64,000 bases of DNA from Thalassobacillus devorans (GTDB lineage Bacteria > Bacillota > Bacilli > Bacillales > Halobacillaceae): positions 558,001 to 622,000 of the forward strand of contig NZ_JAASRY010000002.1 of NCBI RefSeq assembly GCF_011761345.1, written 5' to 3'. A program made the position numbers and the translations under genes. The notes below the pieces were generated by a model. It worked only from the letters and a program-made list of their open reading frames with translations, searched no databases and was not told the DNA's origin. Below, piece by piece: positions 1-10,141 of this stretch. Numbering within the stretch: position 1 is the first letter of the stretch; each line of letters starts with the position of its first letter.

Positions 1-17
1 AGGAATAATAATATGGA

Positions 18-47
18 GTTGAAAAGACCGATGTGATTTTATATCCT
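18..47 (+). promoter_or_regulatory. weak candidate promoter for prfC
   Basis: TTGAAA at 19-24 and TATCCT at 42-47 lie 17 bp apart, about 55 bp before the prfC start. The -10 box is poor, so this is only a candidate. The first 100 bases hold no gene that can be recognised. Confidence 0.25.
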
Positions 48-100
48 GCCTGACATAAACGAATGAAAATTTTAGAGAAGATAAATTGGAGGATATAAAT

Positions 101-1687
101 ATGAGTATAAATGAAGAAATGAATAAACGGCGAACTTTCGCTATCATCTCTCACCCGGATGCGGGTAAAACCACGTTGACTGAAAAATTATTAGTCTTCG
201 GTAATCTGATTCGCTCAGCTGGTACAGTAAAAGGAAAAAAATCCGGTAAGTTCGCTACTTCTGATTGGATGGAAATTGAAAAGCAACGGGGAATTTCTGT
301 AACTTCAAGTGTAATGAACTTCCCATATCGGGATTATCAGGTGAATATTCTCGATACCCCGGGCCACGAAGATTTCAGTGAAGATACGTACCGGACATTG
401 ACAGCCGTGGACAGTGTGGTCATGATTATCGATGCCACTAAAGGAATTGAAGCTCAAACTTTGAAATTGTTCAAGGTCTGTAAAATGCGGGGGATTCCAA
501 TCTTCACTTTTATTAATAAGCTGGACCGGGAAGGTAGAGAGCCTTTTGAATTAATGGAGGAAATCGAGGAAGTTCTCGATATTGAAACCTACCCGATGAC
601 ATGGCCGGCAGGAATGGGCAAGCGGTTCCTTGGAGTATTCGACCGCCATCATGAACAATTCATCTCTTATAGTGGCAACGAGGAAGAAACATATATTCCT
701 TATTCTGACTTGGAAAAACCTGAACACCAGGAATTAGTCGAACATCCTACCTATCAGGAAACTCTTGAAGAATTAATGCTGCTTGATGAAGCGGGCGACG
801 AATTCAGCATGGAAAAAGTGATGCGTGGAGACCAGACACCTGTTTTCTTCGGCAGCGCGTTAGCACCTTTTGGGGTGGAAGGCTTTTTCGATACGTTCAT
901 CGATATGGCACCTGCCCCGGCGCCACGTCGTTCTACGGAAGGCATCGTGTCACCAGACGATCCGGAGTTTTCCGGGTTCATTTTCAAAATCCAGGCCAAC
1001 ATGAATCCCCAACATCGAGACCGTGTCGCTTTTGTACGGATATGCTCTGGAAAGTTTGAGCGGGGGATGAACGTAACCTTGGGACGTACGGGAAAAACTT
1101 TTAAACTGGCACAATCTCAGCAGTTTGTCGCTTCCTCAAGAGGAACAATAGAGGAAGCTTATGCCGGCGACATTATCGGCATCTACGACCCGAACGTTTA
1201 TCGGATCGGCGATACAATTTTAACGGGAAAAACCAACTTTGAGTATGACGAACTGCCGCAGTTCCCACCGGAAGAATTCAAAAAAGTTACTGCAAAGAAC
1301 GTCATGAAATCAAAACAGTTCAAAAAAGGAATTGAGCAGCTCGTCCAGGAAGGCGCCATTCAGTTGTTCAAGCGTTATCGATTCGAGGACTATATCCTTG
1401 GAGCCGTCGGTCAATTGCAATACGACGTATTCGAATATCGGATGAAAAACGAATATAACGTTGAAGTCGAGCTTCAGCCACTGGGAGAACGCATTCCCCG
1501 CTGGCTTAAAGAAGGTCAGGTCGATGAGTCACTGTTCGACGAACGAAATATGCTAGTGCAGGATCGGGAAGGGAACCCGCTCGTTTTATTCAAAAACGAT
1601 TTCTCCCTGCGCTGGTTCCAGGACAAAAATCCTGATGTTGATCTGATTGATTTGTTTGAAGTGAATCAGTACGATCAATCATATTAA
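101..1687 (+). CDS. prfC: peptide chain release factor 3
   Basis: Class II release factor, a cytosolic GTPase that recycles RF1/RF2 from the ribosome after peptide release. The 528-residue protein has the usual RF3 length. The P-loop [10 protein letters not shown] lies near residue 20, the DTPGHEDF switch II motif near residue 87 and NKLD near residue 140; elongation-factor-like domains II and III follow. The start is ATG at 101. An in-frame TTG at 86 lies inside the Shine-Dalgarno sequence (TTGGAGG, 86-92) and is rejected. The gene appears monocistronic and ends at a strong terminator. RF3 is patchily distributed; to my knowledge B. subtilis lacks it, so this gene separates the organism from that model. 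Confidence 0.96.
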   Translation: MSINEEMNKRRTFAIISHPDAGKTTLTEKLLVFGNLIRSAGTVKGKKSGKFATSDWMEIEKQRGISVTSSVMNFPYRDYQVNILDTPGHEDFSEDTYRTLTAVDSVVMIIDATKGIEAQTLKLFKVCKMRGIPIFTFINKLDREGREPFELMEEIEEVLDIETYPMTWPAGMGKRFLGVFDRHHEQFISYSGNEEETYIPYSDLEKPEHQELVEHPTYQETLEELMLLDEAGDEFSMEKVMRGDQTPVFFGSALAPFGVEGFFDTFIDMAPAPAPRRSTEGIVSPDDPEFSGFIFKIQANMNPQHRDRVAFVRICSGKFERGMNVTLGRTGKTFKLAQSQQFVASSRGTIEEAYAGDIIGIYDPNVYRIGDTILTGKTNFEYDELPQFPPEEFKKVTAKNVMKSKQFKKGIEQLVQEGAIQLFKRYRFEDYILGAVGQLQYDVFEYRMKNEYNVEVELQPLGERIPRWLKEGQVDESLFDERNMLVQDREGNPLVLFKNDFSLRWFQDKNPDVDLIDLFEVNQYDQSY

Positions 1688-1691
1688 ATAG

Positions 1692-1732
1692 AAAAGAAGC
1701 GATACCCGAAACTAGGGTTTTCGCTTCTTTTT
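1692..1732 (+). terminator. Rho-independent terminator after prfC
   Basis: AAAAGAAGCGA (1692-1702) pairs with TCGCTTCTTTT (1721-1731), with an inner ACCC/GGGT pair and a run of T. Confidence 0.85.
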
Positions 1733-1802
1733 GTGTAAGGAATGAAATTTTAGTCGAAAACTCTAATAGGAAGGTAGAAATATGTTCCAAAGACTTTTCA
1801 AT

Positions 1803-1839
1803 CGAATATTTGTTCGTATCCATGTTAGAATTGTATAAT
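1803..1839 (+). promoter_or_regulatory. LexA (DinR)-like SOS box and promoter of uvrBA
   Basis: CGAATATTTGTTCG at 1803-1816 matches the Bacillus SOS box (CGAAC-N4-GTTCG) at 9 of 10 half-site positions. It covers the candidate -35 (TTGTTC, 1810-1815), which is 18 bp from a perfect -10 TATAAT (1834-1839). LexA bound here would block RNA polymerase, giving DNA-damage induction of uvrBA as known in B. subtilis. Confidence 0.75.
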
Positions 1840-1885
1840 ATTGTGGTAAACTAGTGTTGTATATTCAAGGAACGGAGGTTGCTTT

Positions 1886-3871
1886 GTGGAGAACGAGAAT
1901 AAATTCGAGCTTGTTTCACAGTATCAACCAGAAGGGGATCAACCCCAGGCAATAAAAGAACTGGTAGAACGGATCAACGAGGGCGAGAAGCACCTGACTT
2001 TGCTTGGTGCGACTGGTACCGGGAAGACGTTCACCATGTCGAATGTGATTAAGCAAGTGAATAAGCCGACGCTGATCATTGCTCATAACAAGACGTTGGC
2101 TGGTCAATTATATAGTGAATTCAAGGAGTTTTTTCCGAATAATGCAGTCGAGTATTTTGTCAGTTATTATGATTATTATCAACCGGAGGCGTATGTGCCG
2201 TCTTCGGATACTTTTATTGAAAAGGATGCCAGCATCAATGATGAAATCGATAAGCTGCGCCACTCCGCGACATCTGCCTTGTTTGAGCGGAATGATGTCA
2301 TCATCGTGGCAAGTGTTTCGTGTATCTATGGTCTAGGTAATCCGGATGAATATCGCAGCCAGGTGCTTTCCATCCGTACAGATATGGAAAAAGAACGTGA
2401 TGAATTGCTTCGTGATTTGGTCGATATCCAGTATGCACGGAACGATATTGATTTCCAGCGCGGTACTTTTCGTGTCCGGGGTGACTCGGTGGAAATCATA
2501 CCTGCATCCCGGGAAGAGCATGCGATCCGGGTTGAGTTCTTTGGTGATGAAATCGACCGGATTCGTGAAATAGATGTACTGACCGGAGAAATTATTGGTG
2601 ACCGGGAACACGTAGCTATTTTCCCGGCATCCCACTTCGTAACCCGCGAGGAAAAGATGAAAATTGCAATTAAGAATATTGAAAAAGAATTAGAACAGCA
2701 CTTGAAGAAGTTCCGGGAGGAGAACAAGTTACTGGAAGCCCAGCGCCTGGAACAGCGGACAAACTATGATTTGGAAATGATGCAGGAGATGGGATTCTGT
2801 TCCGGTATCGAAAACTATTCCCGCCATCTGACGTTGAGAGAAGAAGGGGCGACCCCCTATACGTTGATTGACTATTTCCCGGAAGATTTTCTTGTGATGG
2901 TTGATGAGTCGCATGTGACGCTTCCACAGGTTCGCGGAATGTATAATGGGGACAGGGCAAGGAAGCAGGTCCTTGTCGACCACGGCTTCCGTCTTCCATC
3001 AGCACTTGATAACCGTCCTCTCAGGTTTGAGGAATTTGAAAGCAAAGTAAACCAGAGCATGTATGTATCAGCGACACCTGGTCCTTATGAGCTTGAACAT
3101 ACACCGAAAATGGTCGAGCAGATCATCCGTCCGACAGGCCTGCTTGATCCGGAGATTGAAGTGCGTCCAATCAAAGGACAGATTGATGACTTGATTGGTG
3201 AAATCAATAAGCGTATCGATAAGGACGAACGGGTATTGGTTACTACCCTTACGAAAAAGATGTCGGAAGACCTGACGGATTATTTGAAGGAACTCGGAAT
3301 CAAAGTAGCTTACCTGCATTCGGAAATCAAGACATTGGAACGAATTGAAATCATTCGTGACCTGCGGCTTGGTAAATACGACGTCCTAGTAGGGATTAAC
3401 CTGCTTCGTGAAGGGCTTGACATTCCAGAAGTTTCCCTTGTTGCTATCCTTGATGCAGATAAAGAAGGCTTCCTGCGTTCCCATCGTTCATTAGTTCAGA
3501 CGTCAGGACGAGCGGCGCGTAATGAAAACGGCCGTGTGATCATGTATGCCGATAAAATTACCGACTCGATGGGCATGGCAATGGAAGAAACACAGCGACG
3601 AAGAGAAAAGCAGATAGCTTTCAACGAAGAACATGGAATCACCCCAACTACGATTAAAAAAGAAGTGCGTGATGTCATCCGCGCGACCATGGCTGCTGAA
3701 GATGAAGAAAACTATGAAACCACACCGAAGCCAAAAGAGATGACAAAGAAAGAGCGGGAAAAGATGATCGAGAACATGGAAAAAGAAATGAAGAAAGCAG
3801 CTCGCGATCTCGATTTCGAACGGGCCGCCGAGCTTCGTGACGTACTTCTGGAACTTAAAGCGGAAGGATGA
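1886..3871 (+). CDS. uvrB: excinuclease ABC subunit B
   Basis: Damage-verifying helicase of nucleotide excision repair; it receives damaged DNA from UvrA and recruits UvrC. The 661-residue protein has Walker [11 protein letters not shown] near residue 42, the damage-clamping beta-hairpin region with [14 protein letters not shown] near residue 93, the DEAD-like motif MVDESHVT near residue 338, and a C-terminal UVR coiled coil (about 620-655) that binds UvrA/UvrC. The start is GTG at 1886, with ACGGAGG 8 bp upstream. It is followed after 6 nt by uvrA, so the two are co-transcribed, and it lies behind the SOS box at 1803. Confidence 0.97.
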   Translation: MENENKFELVSQYQPEGDQPQAIKELVERINEGEKHLTLLGATGTGKTFTMSNVIKQVNKPTLIIAHNKTLAGQLYSEFKEFFPNNAVEYFVSYYDYYQPEAYVPSSDTFIEKDASINDEIDKLRHSATSALFERNDVIIVASVSCIYGLGNPDEYRSQVLSIRTDMEKERDELLRDLVDIQYARNDIDFQRGTFRVRGDSVEIIPASREEHAIRVEFFGDEIDRIREIDVLTGEIIGDREHVAIFPASHFVTREEKMKIAIKNIEKELEQHLKKFREENKLLEAQRLEQRTNYDLEMMQEMGFCSGIENYSRHLTLREEGATPYTLIDYFPEDFLVMVDESHVTLPQVRGMYNGDRARKQVLVDHGFRLPSALDNRPLRFEEFESKVNQSMYVSATPGPYELEHTPKMVEQIIRPTGLLDPEIEVRPIKGQIDDLIGEINKRIDKDERVLVTTLTKKMSEDLTDYLKELGIKVAYLHSEIKTLERIEIIRDLRLGKYDVLVGINLLREGLDIPEVSLVAILDADKEGFLRSHRSLVQTSGRAARNENGRVIMYADKITDSMGMAMEETQRRREKQIAFNEEHGITPTTIKKEVRDVIRATMAAEDEENYETTPKPKEMTKKEREKMIENMEKEMKKAARDLDFERAAELRDVLLELKAEG

Positions 3872-3877
3872 TGGCAT

Positions 3878-6751
3878 ATGGCCAGCAAATCTATAAGTAT
3901 CAAAGGGGCAAGAGCCCATAACCTTAAAAATATCGATGTGGAAATTCCTAAAAATAAACTTGTCGTTTTGACTGGTTTGTCAGGGTCAGGGAAGTCTTCC
4001 CTGGCCTTTGATACCGTCTATGCCGAGGGACAGCGCCGTTACGTCGAGTCTCTATCTGCCTATGCGCGTCAGTTCCTTGGTCAGATGGACAAACCTGATG
4101 TTGATGCCATCGAAGGTTTGTCGCCTGCAATTTCGATTGACCAGAAAACGACAAGCAGAAACCCAAGATCGACCGTTGGAACGGTGACAGAGATTTATGA
4201 CTATTTACGTTTGTTATTTGCTCGTATCGGACGCCCTACCTGTCCGAAACATAATATCGAAATTAGTTCCCAGACGGTCCAGCAGATGGTTGACCGGATC
4301 ATGGAGTATGAACACCGCACAAAGCTGCAAATTATGGCTCCAGTCGTTTCCGGAAAAAAGGGGGAACATGTAAAAGTATTCGAAAACCTCCAGCAGGAAG
4401 GTTATGTTCGACTTCGAGTTGATGGAGAAATGCGCGAGATTTCCGAGGAATTCAATTTAGATAAAAATAAAAAGCATTCCATTGAAGTAGTCGTCGACCG
4501 GATTGTCGTAAAAGAGGGCATCGCGTCCCGCCTGTCTGATTCACTTGAAACAGCACTTCGTCTCGGCGATGGACAAGTGATTGTCGATGTGATTGGGGAG
4601 GAAGAATTGTTATTCAGCGAACATCATGCCTGCCCGATTTGCGGATTTTCCATTGGTGAATTGGAACCACGCATGTTTTCCTTCAACAGCCCTTTCGGTG
4701 CCTGCCAGCGATGTGACGGGCTTGGAACACAGCTGGAAGTAGACATGGATCTGGTTATTCCGGATTGGACGAAGACACTTCGGGAACACGCAATCACCGC
4801 CTGGGAACCGACAAGTTCTCAATATTATCCCCAACTACTTGAAAGTGTCTGCACTCATTATGGAATCGATATGGATGTTCCTGTTAAAGATATTCCGAAA
4901 CACCAAATGGACAAAATCCTTCATGGCAGTGGAAAAGAGAAAGTCTATTTCCGTTATGAAAATGATTTCGGCAGGGTGCGGGAAAATAAAATATATTTTG
5001 AAGGTGTATTAACCAACATTGCCCGCCGTTATAAGGAAACCACCTCGGATTGGGTCCGTGAGCAAATGGAAAAGTACATGGCACAGAAGCCATGTCCGAA
5101 GTGTAAAGGGCACCGCTTGAAAGAAGAAGCGTTGTCGGTGCTGATCAACGGCAAGCATATCGGCCATACTGTCGATTTTGCAGTAACAGAAGCGAAGAAT
5201 TTCTTCGAGGGGCTCGAGCTTACCGAGAAAGAAGAAAAAATCGCCCGGATGATTTTGAAAGAAATCTGTGAGCGATTAACGTTCCTCATCAATGTCGGGC
5301 TTGATTATTTGACGCTGTCCCGTTCTGCCGGTACGCTTTCCGGCGGTGAAGCACAACGGATTCGACTGGCCACACAAATCGGATCTGCATTGACAGGGGT
5401 ATTATATGTTCTTGATGAGCCTTCAATCGGTCTCCATCAACGTGATAATGACCGGCTGATCTCTACCTTACAGCGGATGCGTGACCTTGATAACACCCTG
5501 ATTGTAGTGGAGCATGATGAAGATACCATGCTTGCTGCCGATCATTTGATCGATATTGGTCCAGGTGCCGGGGTCCATGGGGGAGAGATTGTTTCTCAGG
5601 GGACACCCAAACAGGTAATGCGGGATCGCAAGTCATTGACCGGGCAATATTTATCCGGGAAAAAATTCATCCCGTTACCATATGAACGAAGAAAGCCGGA
5701 CGGCCGTTATCTGGAAATCAAAAAAGCAGAAGAGAACAATTTGAAAAAAGTCGATGCAAAAATACCTCTCGGACTCTTTACAGCGGTTACAGGCGTATCC
5801 GGTTCAGGAAAAAGTACGTTGATCAATGAAATTTTATATAAATCACTGGCGATGAAACTGAACCGGGCAAAGCATAAACCTGGTAAGCATAAAGAGCTAA
5901 AAGGCATGGAACACCTGGAAAAGGTGATCGACATCGACCAGTCACCGATTGGGCGTACGCCACGGTCCAACCCGGCTACTTATACTGGGGTTTTTGATGA
6001 CATTCGCGATGTTTTTGCCCAGACCAATGAGGCGAAAATTCGCGGCTATAAAAAAGGACGTTTCAGTTTCAACGTTAAAGGCGGCCGTTGTGAAGCATGC
6101 CGGGGCGATGGTATTATCAAAATCGAAATGCACTTCCTCCCTGATGTCTATGTACCATGTGAAGTATGTCATGGGAAACGCTATAACCGGGAAACTCTTG
6201 AAGTTAAATATAAAGGCAAAAATATTGCCGACGTTCTGGATATGACGATTGAAGTAGCGCTCGACTTTTTCTCAAACATCCCGAAAATCCGCCGCAAGCT
6301 TCAAACTATTTTCGATGTCGGACTAGGCTATGTCAAGCTTGGTCAGCCGGCGACAACCTTGTCAGGCGGGGAAGCGCAGCGTGTCAAGCTGGCAAGTGAG
6401 CTCCACCGCCGCTCCACTGGGAAATCGTTTTATATCCTGGACGAGCCGACGACCGGTCTGCATGTTGATGATATCGCACGACTCTTGGATGTATTACAGC
6501 GGCTGGTCGACAATGGTGATTCTGTTTTGATCATCGAACATAATCTCGATGTTATTAAAGCAGCCGATCACATTCTTGACCTTGGTCCAGAAGGCGGGGA
6601 TAAGGGTGGCCAAGTTATCGCTACAGGAACCCCTGAACAAGTAGCTGACAACAAAAAATCCCATACAGGTCATTACTTGAAGCCAATCCTTGAGCGTGAT
6701 AGAGAACGTATGGAAAATAAGATCAAGGAAAAAGAGAAAGTGGCGAAATAA
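3878..6751 (+). CDS. uvrA: excinuclease ABC subunit A
   Basis: Damage-recognition ATPase of nucleotide excision repair. The 957-residue protein has two ABC ATPase modules: Walker [10 protein letters not shown] near residue 31 and GVSGSGKST near residue 640, each with an LSGGEAQR signature (near residues 487 and 828). Zinc-module cysteine pairs are visible as CPICGF and CQRCDG (about 252-283) and in the second half as CEACRGDG and CEVCHGKR. The C-terminus is a short charged tail rich in Lys and Glu. Second gene of the SOS-controlled uvrBA operon. Confidence 0.98.
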   Translation: MASKSISIKGARAHNLKNIDVEIPKNKLVVLTGLSGSGKSSLAFDTVYAEGQRRYVESLSAYARQFLGQMDKPDVDAIEGLSPAISIDQKTTSRNPRSTVGTVTEIYDYLRLLFARIGRPTCPKHNIEISSQTVQQMVDRIMEYEHRTKLQIMAPVVSGKKGEHVKVFENLQQEGYVRLRVDGEMREISEEFNLDKNKKHSIEVVVDRIVVKEGIASRLSDSLETALRLGDGQVIVDVIGEEELLFSEHHACPICGFSIGELEPRMFSFNSPFGACQRCDGLGTQLEVDMDLVIPDWTKTLREHAITAWEPTSSQYYPQLLESVCTHYGIDMDVPVKDIPKHQMDKILHGSGKEKVYFRYENDFGRVRENKIYFEGVLTNIARRYKETTSDWVREQMEKYMAQKPCPKCKGHRLKEEALSVLINGKHIGHTVDFAVTEAKNFFEGLELTEKEEKIARMILKEICERLTFLINVGLDYLTLSRSAGTLSGGEAQRIRLATQIGSALTGVLYVLDEPSIGLHQRDNDRLISTLQRMRDLDNTLIVVEHDEDTMLAADHLIDIGPGAGVHGGEIVSQGTPKQVMRDRKSLTGQYLSGKKFIPLPYERRKPDGRYLEIKKAEENNLKKVDAKIPLGLFTAVTGVSGSGKSTLINEILYKSLAMKLNRAKHKPGKHKELKGMEHLEKVIDIDQSPIGRTPRSNPATYTGVFDDIRDVFAQTNEAKIRGYKKGRFSFNVKGGRCEACRGDGIIKIEMHFLPDVYVPCEVCHGKRYNRETLEVKYKGKNIADVLDMTIEVALDFFSNIPKIRRKLQTIFDVGLGYVKLGQPATTLSGGEAQRVKLASELHRRSTGKSFYILDEPTTGLHVDDIARLLDVLQRLVDNGDSVLIIEHNLDVIKAADHILDLGPEGGDKGGQVIATGTPEQVADNKKSHTGHYLKPILERDRERMENKIKEKEKVAK

Positions 6752-6826
6752 GTACATCTTTTGACGCAGGGGAGGATATTGAGTATCGTTGAACGAGAGA
6801 TAGTTTGACGGGAGGAGTCTTGTCTG

Positions 6827-7198
6827 ATGGAAGGAATTGTTAAAGGAAAAGTGCAGCAAGCGATTGATCAATTTGCGGAAAAAGAAGTCTTTGTTCATCT
6901 AGAAACTACAAATGGCGCATACGCCAGTCATTTTGATGAAAATGCATATAATGTCGGTGCTTTTATCCGTAATGCCAAGGTTAAATATGAGCACGGAAAA
7001 ATAGTTGGAACTGGTGGCGCATTTCGTGTTGGACTGAAGCTTGATTTAGGATGGGTTTATGCGGAAGGGGTAACAGACTATGAAATCGATGATCAAGGGC
7101 GGCTCTTGATGGCAGGCCATGATCGGGAAGGGCGCTTGATGGTAGCCTTGCAAATCAGCGAAAAGCCTTTCTCCCATGAAAGTGTGGTCCAATCATGA
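6827..7198 (+). CDS. yojF: YojF family protein (DUF1806)
   Basis: A 123-residue cytosolic protein of the DUF1806/YojF family, whose biochemical role is not established. In Bacillus it is the usual upstream partner of bshB2, and here the two overlap by 4 nt (ATGA at 7195), so they are translationally coupled. The sequence is a compact alpha/beta protein with no membrane segment. Start ATG at 6827, with GGGAGG about 14 bp before it. The tight pairing suggests a role linked to bacillithiol metabolism, but that is inference from context. Confidence 0.85.
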   Translation: MEGIVKGKVQQAIDQFAEKEVFVHLETTNGAYASHFDENAYNVGAFIRNAKVKYEHGKIVGTGGAFRVGLKLDLGWVYAEGVTDYEIDDQGRLLMAGHDREGRLMVALQISEKPFSHESVVQS

Positions 7199-7863
7199 GC
7201 AGTCAGGAACATGTAGTAGTCATTTACCCCCATCCGGATGATGAATCCTTTGGGGCAGCAGGCACCATTGCAAGCTACCGTGAAAAAGGGAGTCCAGTCA
7301 CTTATCTTTGCGGGACATTAGGAGAAATGGGACGTAATATGGGGAACCCTGTATTTGCAAACCGGGAGACATTGTCCAGTTTCCGTAAAGAAGAGTTATT
7401 GAAAGCCTGCAAAGCATTGGATGTTGATGTCCGCATGCTTGGATACCGGGATAAGACATTGGAATTCGAACAAATGGATCAGGTAGCCGGGCATATCCAG
7501 TCGATTCTTGAAGAAATCGAGCCGACACTGGTAATTACCCACTATCCGGGTTATGCCGTTCACCCTGACCATAACGCGCTTGGGACAGCGGTAATAGAAG
7601 CTGTCAGCAATATCGAGGACTCTCACCGCCCGGAACTATGGGTACAGGCTATTGCAACTAACTATGAAAAAGAACTGGGTGAACCAGACATCAGGCATGA
7701 TGTCAAACCGTACTGGGATAAAAAGATGGCCGCTATTGAAACGCATCTTTCCCAGGCTTCAGGTATGATGAGTCTGATTAAGGAAAAACCCGACTTCAAT
7801 GAGAACGAAGAATTAGAACACCTTCGCTACGAACGTTTTTATCGTTGGAATTTTACAAATTGA
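7195..7863 (+). CDS. bshB2: bacillithiol biosynthesis deacetylase BshB2
   Basis: Zinc-dependent LmbE/PIG-L family N-deacetylase. It removes acetate from N-acetylglucosaminyl-malate, the second step of bacillithiol synthesis. The 222-residue protein carries the metal-binding motif HPDDES at residues 13-18 and the second zinc ligand region HPDHNAL near residue 122. It overlaps yojF by 4 nt and is followed by a terminator. BshB2 rather than BshB1 is chosen because of its partner yojF; BshB1 normally sits with bshA. Confidence 0.88.
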   Translation: MSSQEHVVVIYPHPDDESFGAAGTIASYREKGSPVTYLCGTLGEMGRNMGNPVFANRETLSSFRKEELLKACKALDVDVRMLGYRDKTLEFEQMDQVAGHIQSILEEIEPTLVITHYPGYAVHPDHNALGTAVIEAVSNIEDSHRPELWVQAIATNYEKELGEPDIRHDVKPYWDKKMAAIETHLSQASGMMSLIKEKPDFNENEELEHLRYERFYRWNFTN

Positions 7864-7873
7864 ATACTTCCAG

Positions 7874-7912
7874 AAAAGCACCTCATGCCAGCAACCTTGA
7901 GGTGCTTTTTTA
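7874..7912 (+). terminator. terminator after yojF-bshB2
   Basis: AAAAGCACCTCA (7874-7885) pairs perfectly with TGAGGTGCTTTT (7898-7909), followed by T residues. Confidence 0.9.
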
Positions 7913-7976
7913 GTTCTCTTCTTTGCAGGAGTTTTTTTAATAGAATGTGTGAAATCTCCTTGTAGACTTTACAATT

Positions 7977-8337
7977 AAAGCTCCCTTTACTTGAAGACTC
8001 AGTTTCGAGATAGTTGGGTCCGTTACCGAAAGGCTGTGAAGCGACTCGCTTTCCTGCGGGAAAGGATAGACTGGCAAGACCCCACAGAGCTTTAGCTCGA
8101 GGAGGCTTGCCGTCTTCCCCGCGGAAAGAAATTAATGCGTAATCACCTTGGGAGACACGACACGCATAAGCAGAACATCAAAAGGGAAGTGATTTTTCTT
8201 CCCGTTGATGGACTGCTTATGTCGCGAGTGTCTAGGTGATGGAGCTGGAAAGCGAATCCTTCCCCACCGCCCCTAAACTCCCAAATAACATCTCGAAATC
8301 AAGTCTTCGACTTTTCGGCCCTTTAATTGAATAAGAC
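7977..8337. repeat. long palindromic intergenic repeat, copy R1
   Basis: Fills most of the gap between bshB2 and yvlB. The left end (AAGCTCCCTTTA..., then CAGTTTCGAGAT) and the right end (ATCTCGAAATCAAGTCTTCG..., then GGCCCTTTAATTGAATAAG) are imperfect inverted repeats shared with copies at 16.08, 41.74 and 49.65 kb. The core is a palindrome: ACTCGCTTTCCTGCGGG on the left, CCCGCGGAAAG then CGAATCC on the right. Between them lies a smaller GGCAAG/CTTGCC stem enclosing AGCT-TT-AGCT. A second hairpin interrupts the right arm (8129-8246). No ORF lies inside. Confidence 0.85.
8129..8246. repeat. hairpin insertion nested in repeat R1
   Basis: About 118 bp interrupt the conserved core between two copies of GGAAAG (8123-8128 and 8247-8252). 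Their arms pair over most of 8143-8239, for example TCACCT with AGGTGA, GCATAAGCAG with CTGCTTATG, and GGGAAG with CTTCCC. Copy R2 reads straight through this junction at 16481-16495. The arrangement looks like a small non-coding element with a 6-bp target duplication. Confidence 0.65.
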
Positions 8338-8419
8338 TTTATGATAAATAAACAACAAGGTTTAACAAATCTATATCATAAAGTCACAAATTAAGCATAA
8401 AATTATAGGATGGATGACG

Positions 8420-8425
8420 TATAAT
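8420..8425 (+). promoter_or_regulatory. candidate -10 box before the yvlBCD-like genes
   Basis: A perfect TATAAT lies 41 bp before the first gene. No convincing -35 element is seen at 16-18 bp, so the sigma factor class is open. Confidence 0.35.
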
Positions 8426-8465
8426 GAAAGGTAGATAATCGCGCAGTTGAAAGGGGAGGAAAGCG

Positions 8466-9527
8466 ATGAAAGAGGAACGGTTGCGGATTTTGAGAATGAT
8501 TGAAGAAGGCACCATTTCTGCCGAAGAAGGATCCAAACTGCTGGATGCATTAAACACAGATGAACAAACACATACTGTTTCGAAACAGGTAGACTGGGAA
8601 AACGGCGCAAAAAAAGAGAAGAAACAGCCAGATAAAAAGAAAAAGAATATCATGGATTATTTCGAACAGGCTTTTCAAAAAATCAAGAATGCGGATTTTG
8701 ACTTGAATTTTGGTGACTATGTGGAAGTTTCCCATATCTATCAAAACGTGGATGATTCCTATGATCGCCTGACAATTTCCATTGCGAATGGTTCATTAAC
8801 TTTGAAGTCCTGGAAGGAGTCTGCGACTCGTGTGGAATGCGAAGCGAAAGTTTACCAGGCGGAGGACTATGAGGCTGCTAAAAAAAGCCTGCTCAAACAA
8901 GTTGATTTCAAAGTAACGGATAACACCCTCACCTTAAGTTTAGAAGAAAAGAAAATTAAAGCAGATGTTACTGTCTATGTCCCTGAATCACTTTATGAAA
9001 AAGTTCATGCCAAGCTGTTCAACGGGACGATTGCTTTACAAAGACTAGAGCTGCATGACATGGAATTGAAGACTGCCAACGGTTCGATACATTTGGATCG
9101 AATTAACGGTATAGATGGTGATATGGAAACGTCCAATGGGACCATTCATGTTAAAGGAAGTTCCTTTGATGAGCTTGAAGCGGATACCATTAATGGTTCT
9201 GTGAAATTAAGCGGAGATTTTGGAAAGCTGGATGCTTCTACTGTCACCGGAGGGGTGACATGCGAATACTTCGGAGACAAAGCGCATACAGGGTTTTTCC
9301 AAACGACAACAGGCAGCATTAACATCCACCTTCCTAATCATGTCAAAGTTGATGGCAAGCTACAAACCAATATGGGGAGTCTTAAGTGCAATTTGGATCA
9401 TGCGAAAATCTATAAAGAGAAAAATGAAGTGGTACGTAAAGAATTACTGTTTGTGATTAATGAGCAGAAAGAAAAGGAATATTATTTAGAGGCAGAGACT
9501 AAGACAGGTTCGGTCACTGTTGAATAA
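8466..9527 (+). CDS. yvlB: YvlB-like DUF4097 family protein
   Basis: A 353-residue protein. A short N-terminal helical SHOCT-like/YvlB N-terminal module (about residues 2-32, EERLRILRMIEEGTISAEEGSKLLDAL) is followed by a Lys-rich linker and a long beta-helical DUF4097 repeat region. The repeats show recurring NG-T/S and TxxGS turns such as FNGTIALQ, ANGSIHLD, SNGTIHVK and INGSVKLS. No signal peptide is visible. Start ATG at 8466 behind GGGGAGG. It heads a three-gene unit with PspC-like and YvlD-like membrane proteins, as in the B. subtilis yvlABCD cluster. A role in cell-envelope stress is inferred from that cluster. Confidence 0.82.
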   Translation: MKEERLRILRMIEEGTISAEEGSKLLDALNTDEQTHTVSKQVDWENGAKKEKKQPDKKKKNIMDYFEQAFQKIKNADFDLNFGDYVEVSHIYQNVDDSYDRLTISIANGSLTLKSWKESATRVECEAKVYQAEDYEAAKKSLLKQVDFKVTDNTLTLSLEEKKIKADVTVYVPESLYEKVHAKLFNGTIALQRLELHDMELKTANGSIHLDRINGIDGDMETSNGTIHVKGSSFDELEADTINGSVKLSGDFGKLDASTVTGGVTCEYFGDKAHTGFFQTTTGSINIHLPNHVKVDGKLQTNMGSLKCNLDHAKIYKEKNEVVRKELLFVINEQKEKEYYLEAETKTGSVTVE

Positions 9528-9547
9528 TTAAAAGGAGGTAGAATAGA

Positions 9548-9745
9548 ATGGAAGGAAAATTAATGAGGTCAAAATCAGATCGTATGCTTGCCGGAGTGCT
9601 GGGCGGCTTAGCTGAGTATTTTAATATAGATGCGATATTGCTTCGTATTATCTTTGTCGTGTTGACGATTCCTATTTCTCCTTTAATTCTTGTTTACCTT
9701 GCGGCGATATTCATTATGCCGAATGAGAGGAGAATGGATTCATGA
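9548..9745 (+). CDS. yvlC: PspC domain protein (YvlC-like)
   Basis: A 65-residue membrane protein with a PspC domain: N-terminal basic segment with MRSKSDRMLAGVLGGLAEYF, then a hydrophobic stretch (about residues 30-58). PspC proteins act in envelope-stress responses. The start at 9548 follows AAAGGAGG. It overlaps the next gene by 4 nt. Confidence 0.85.
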   Translation: MEGKLMRSKSDRMLAGVLGGLAEYFNIDAILLRIIFVVLTIPISPLILVYLAAIFIMPNERRMDS

Positions 9746-10086
9746 AAAATTGGCTGCTCCATATTATTTTAAACGCTTTAGCGCTATTCATTGTCGCTGC
9801 ATTGTTTCAGGCGGTGCATATCGATGGAGTAGCTGGAGCACTGCTGGCAGCATTCATTTTATCTATTCTGAATGCAATTGTGCGCCCGATTTTGGTTGTC
9901 CTTACATTACCAATTACGATCTTGACGCTCGGTTTATTCTTATTTGTTGTCAATGCAATAACGTTATTGCTGACTGATGCAATATTAGGAAACATGTTCG
10001 AAATTGACGGATTTTTCACGGCAATTCTCGCTGCCATAGTCATTTCCCTCCTCAACTTGATTTTGAATTCTTTTGTTAAAAAATAA
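9742..10086 (+). CDS. yvlD: YvlD-like phage holin family 4 membrane protein
   Basis: A 114-residue integral membrane protein with four predicted hydrophobic segments (about 4-22, 28-50, 55-78 and 88-110), typical of the YvlD/phage-holin-4 superfamily. Despite the family name it is a chromosomal envelope gene, not a lysis gene. It is coupled to the PspC gene by an ATGA overlap and ends at a terminator facing splB. Molecular function unknown. Confidence 0.85.
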   Translation: MKNWLLHIILNALALFIVAALFQAVHIDGVAGALLAAFILSILNAIVRPILVVLTLPITILTLGLFLFVVNAITLLLTDAILGNMFEIDGFFTAILAAIVISLLNLILNSFVKK

Positions 10087-10098
10087 TCCTATACGTAC

Positions 10099-10140
10099 AA
10101 TAATCGAGTATAAAACCTTGTTTATACTCGATTATTTATT
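10099..10140. terminator. terminator between yvlD and splB
   Basis: AATAATCGAGTATAAA (10099-10114) pairs with TTTATACTCGATTATT (10121-10136), a 16-bp perfect stem between convergent genes. The T-rich tail is on the plus side. Nearly the same stem recurs at 35117-35153. Confidence 0.85.
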
Positions 10141-10141
10141 T

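Noticed and set aside
3503-3919. 138-residue minus-strand ORF over the uvrB-uvrA junction
   Set aside because: Antisense to both genes with Phe-rich composition; no promoter.
9742-10086. Prophage holin
   Set aside because: The family name refers to holins, but the context is the yvlBCD envelope cluster with no phage genes.
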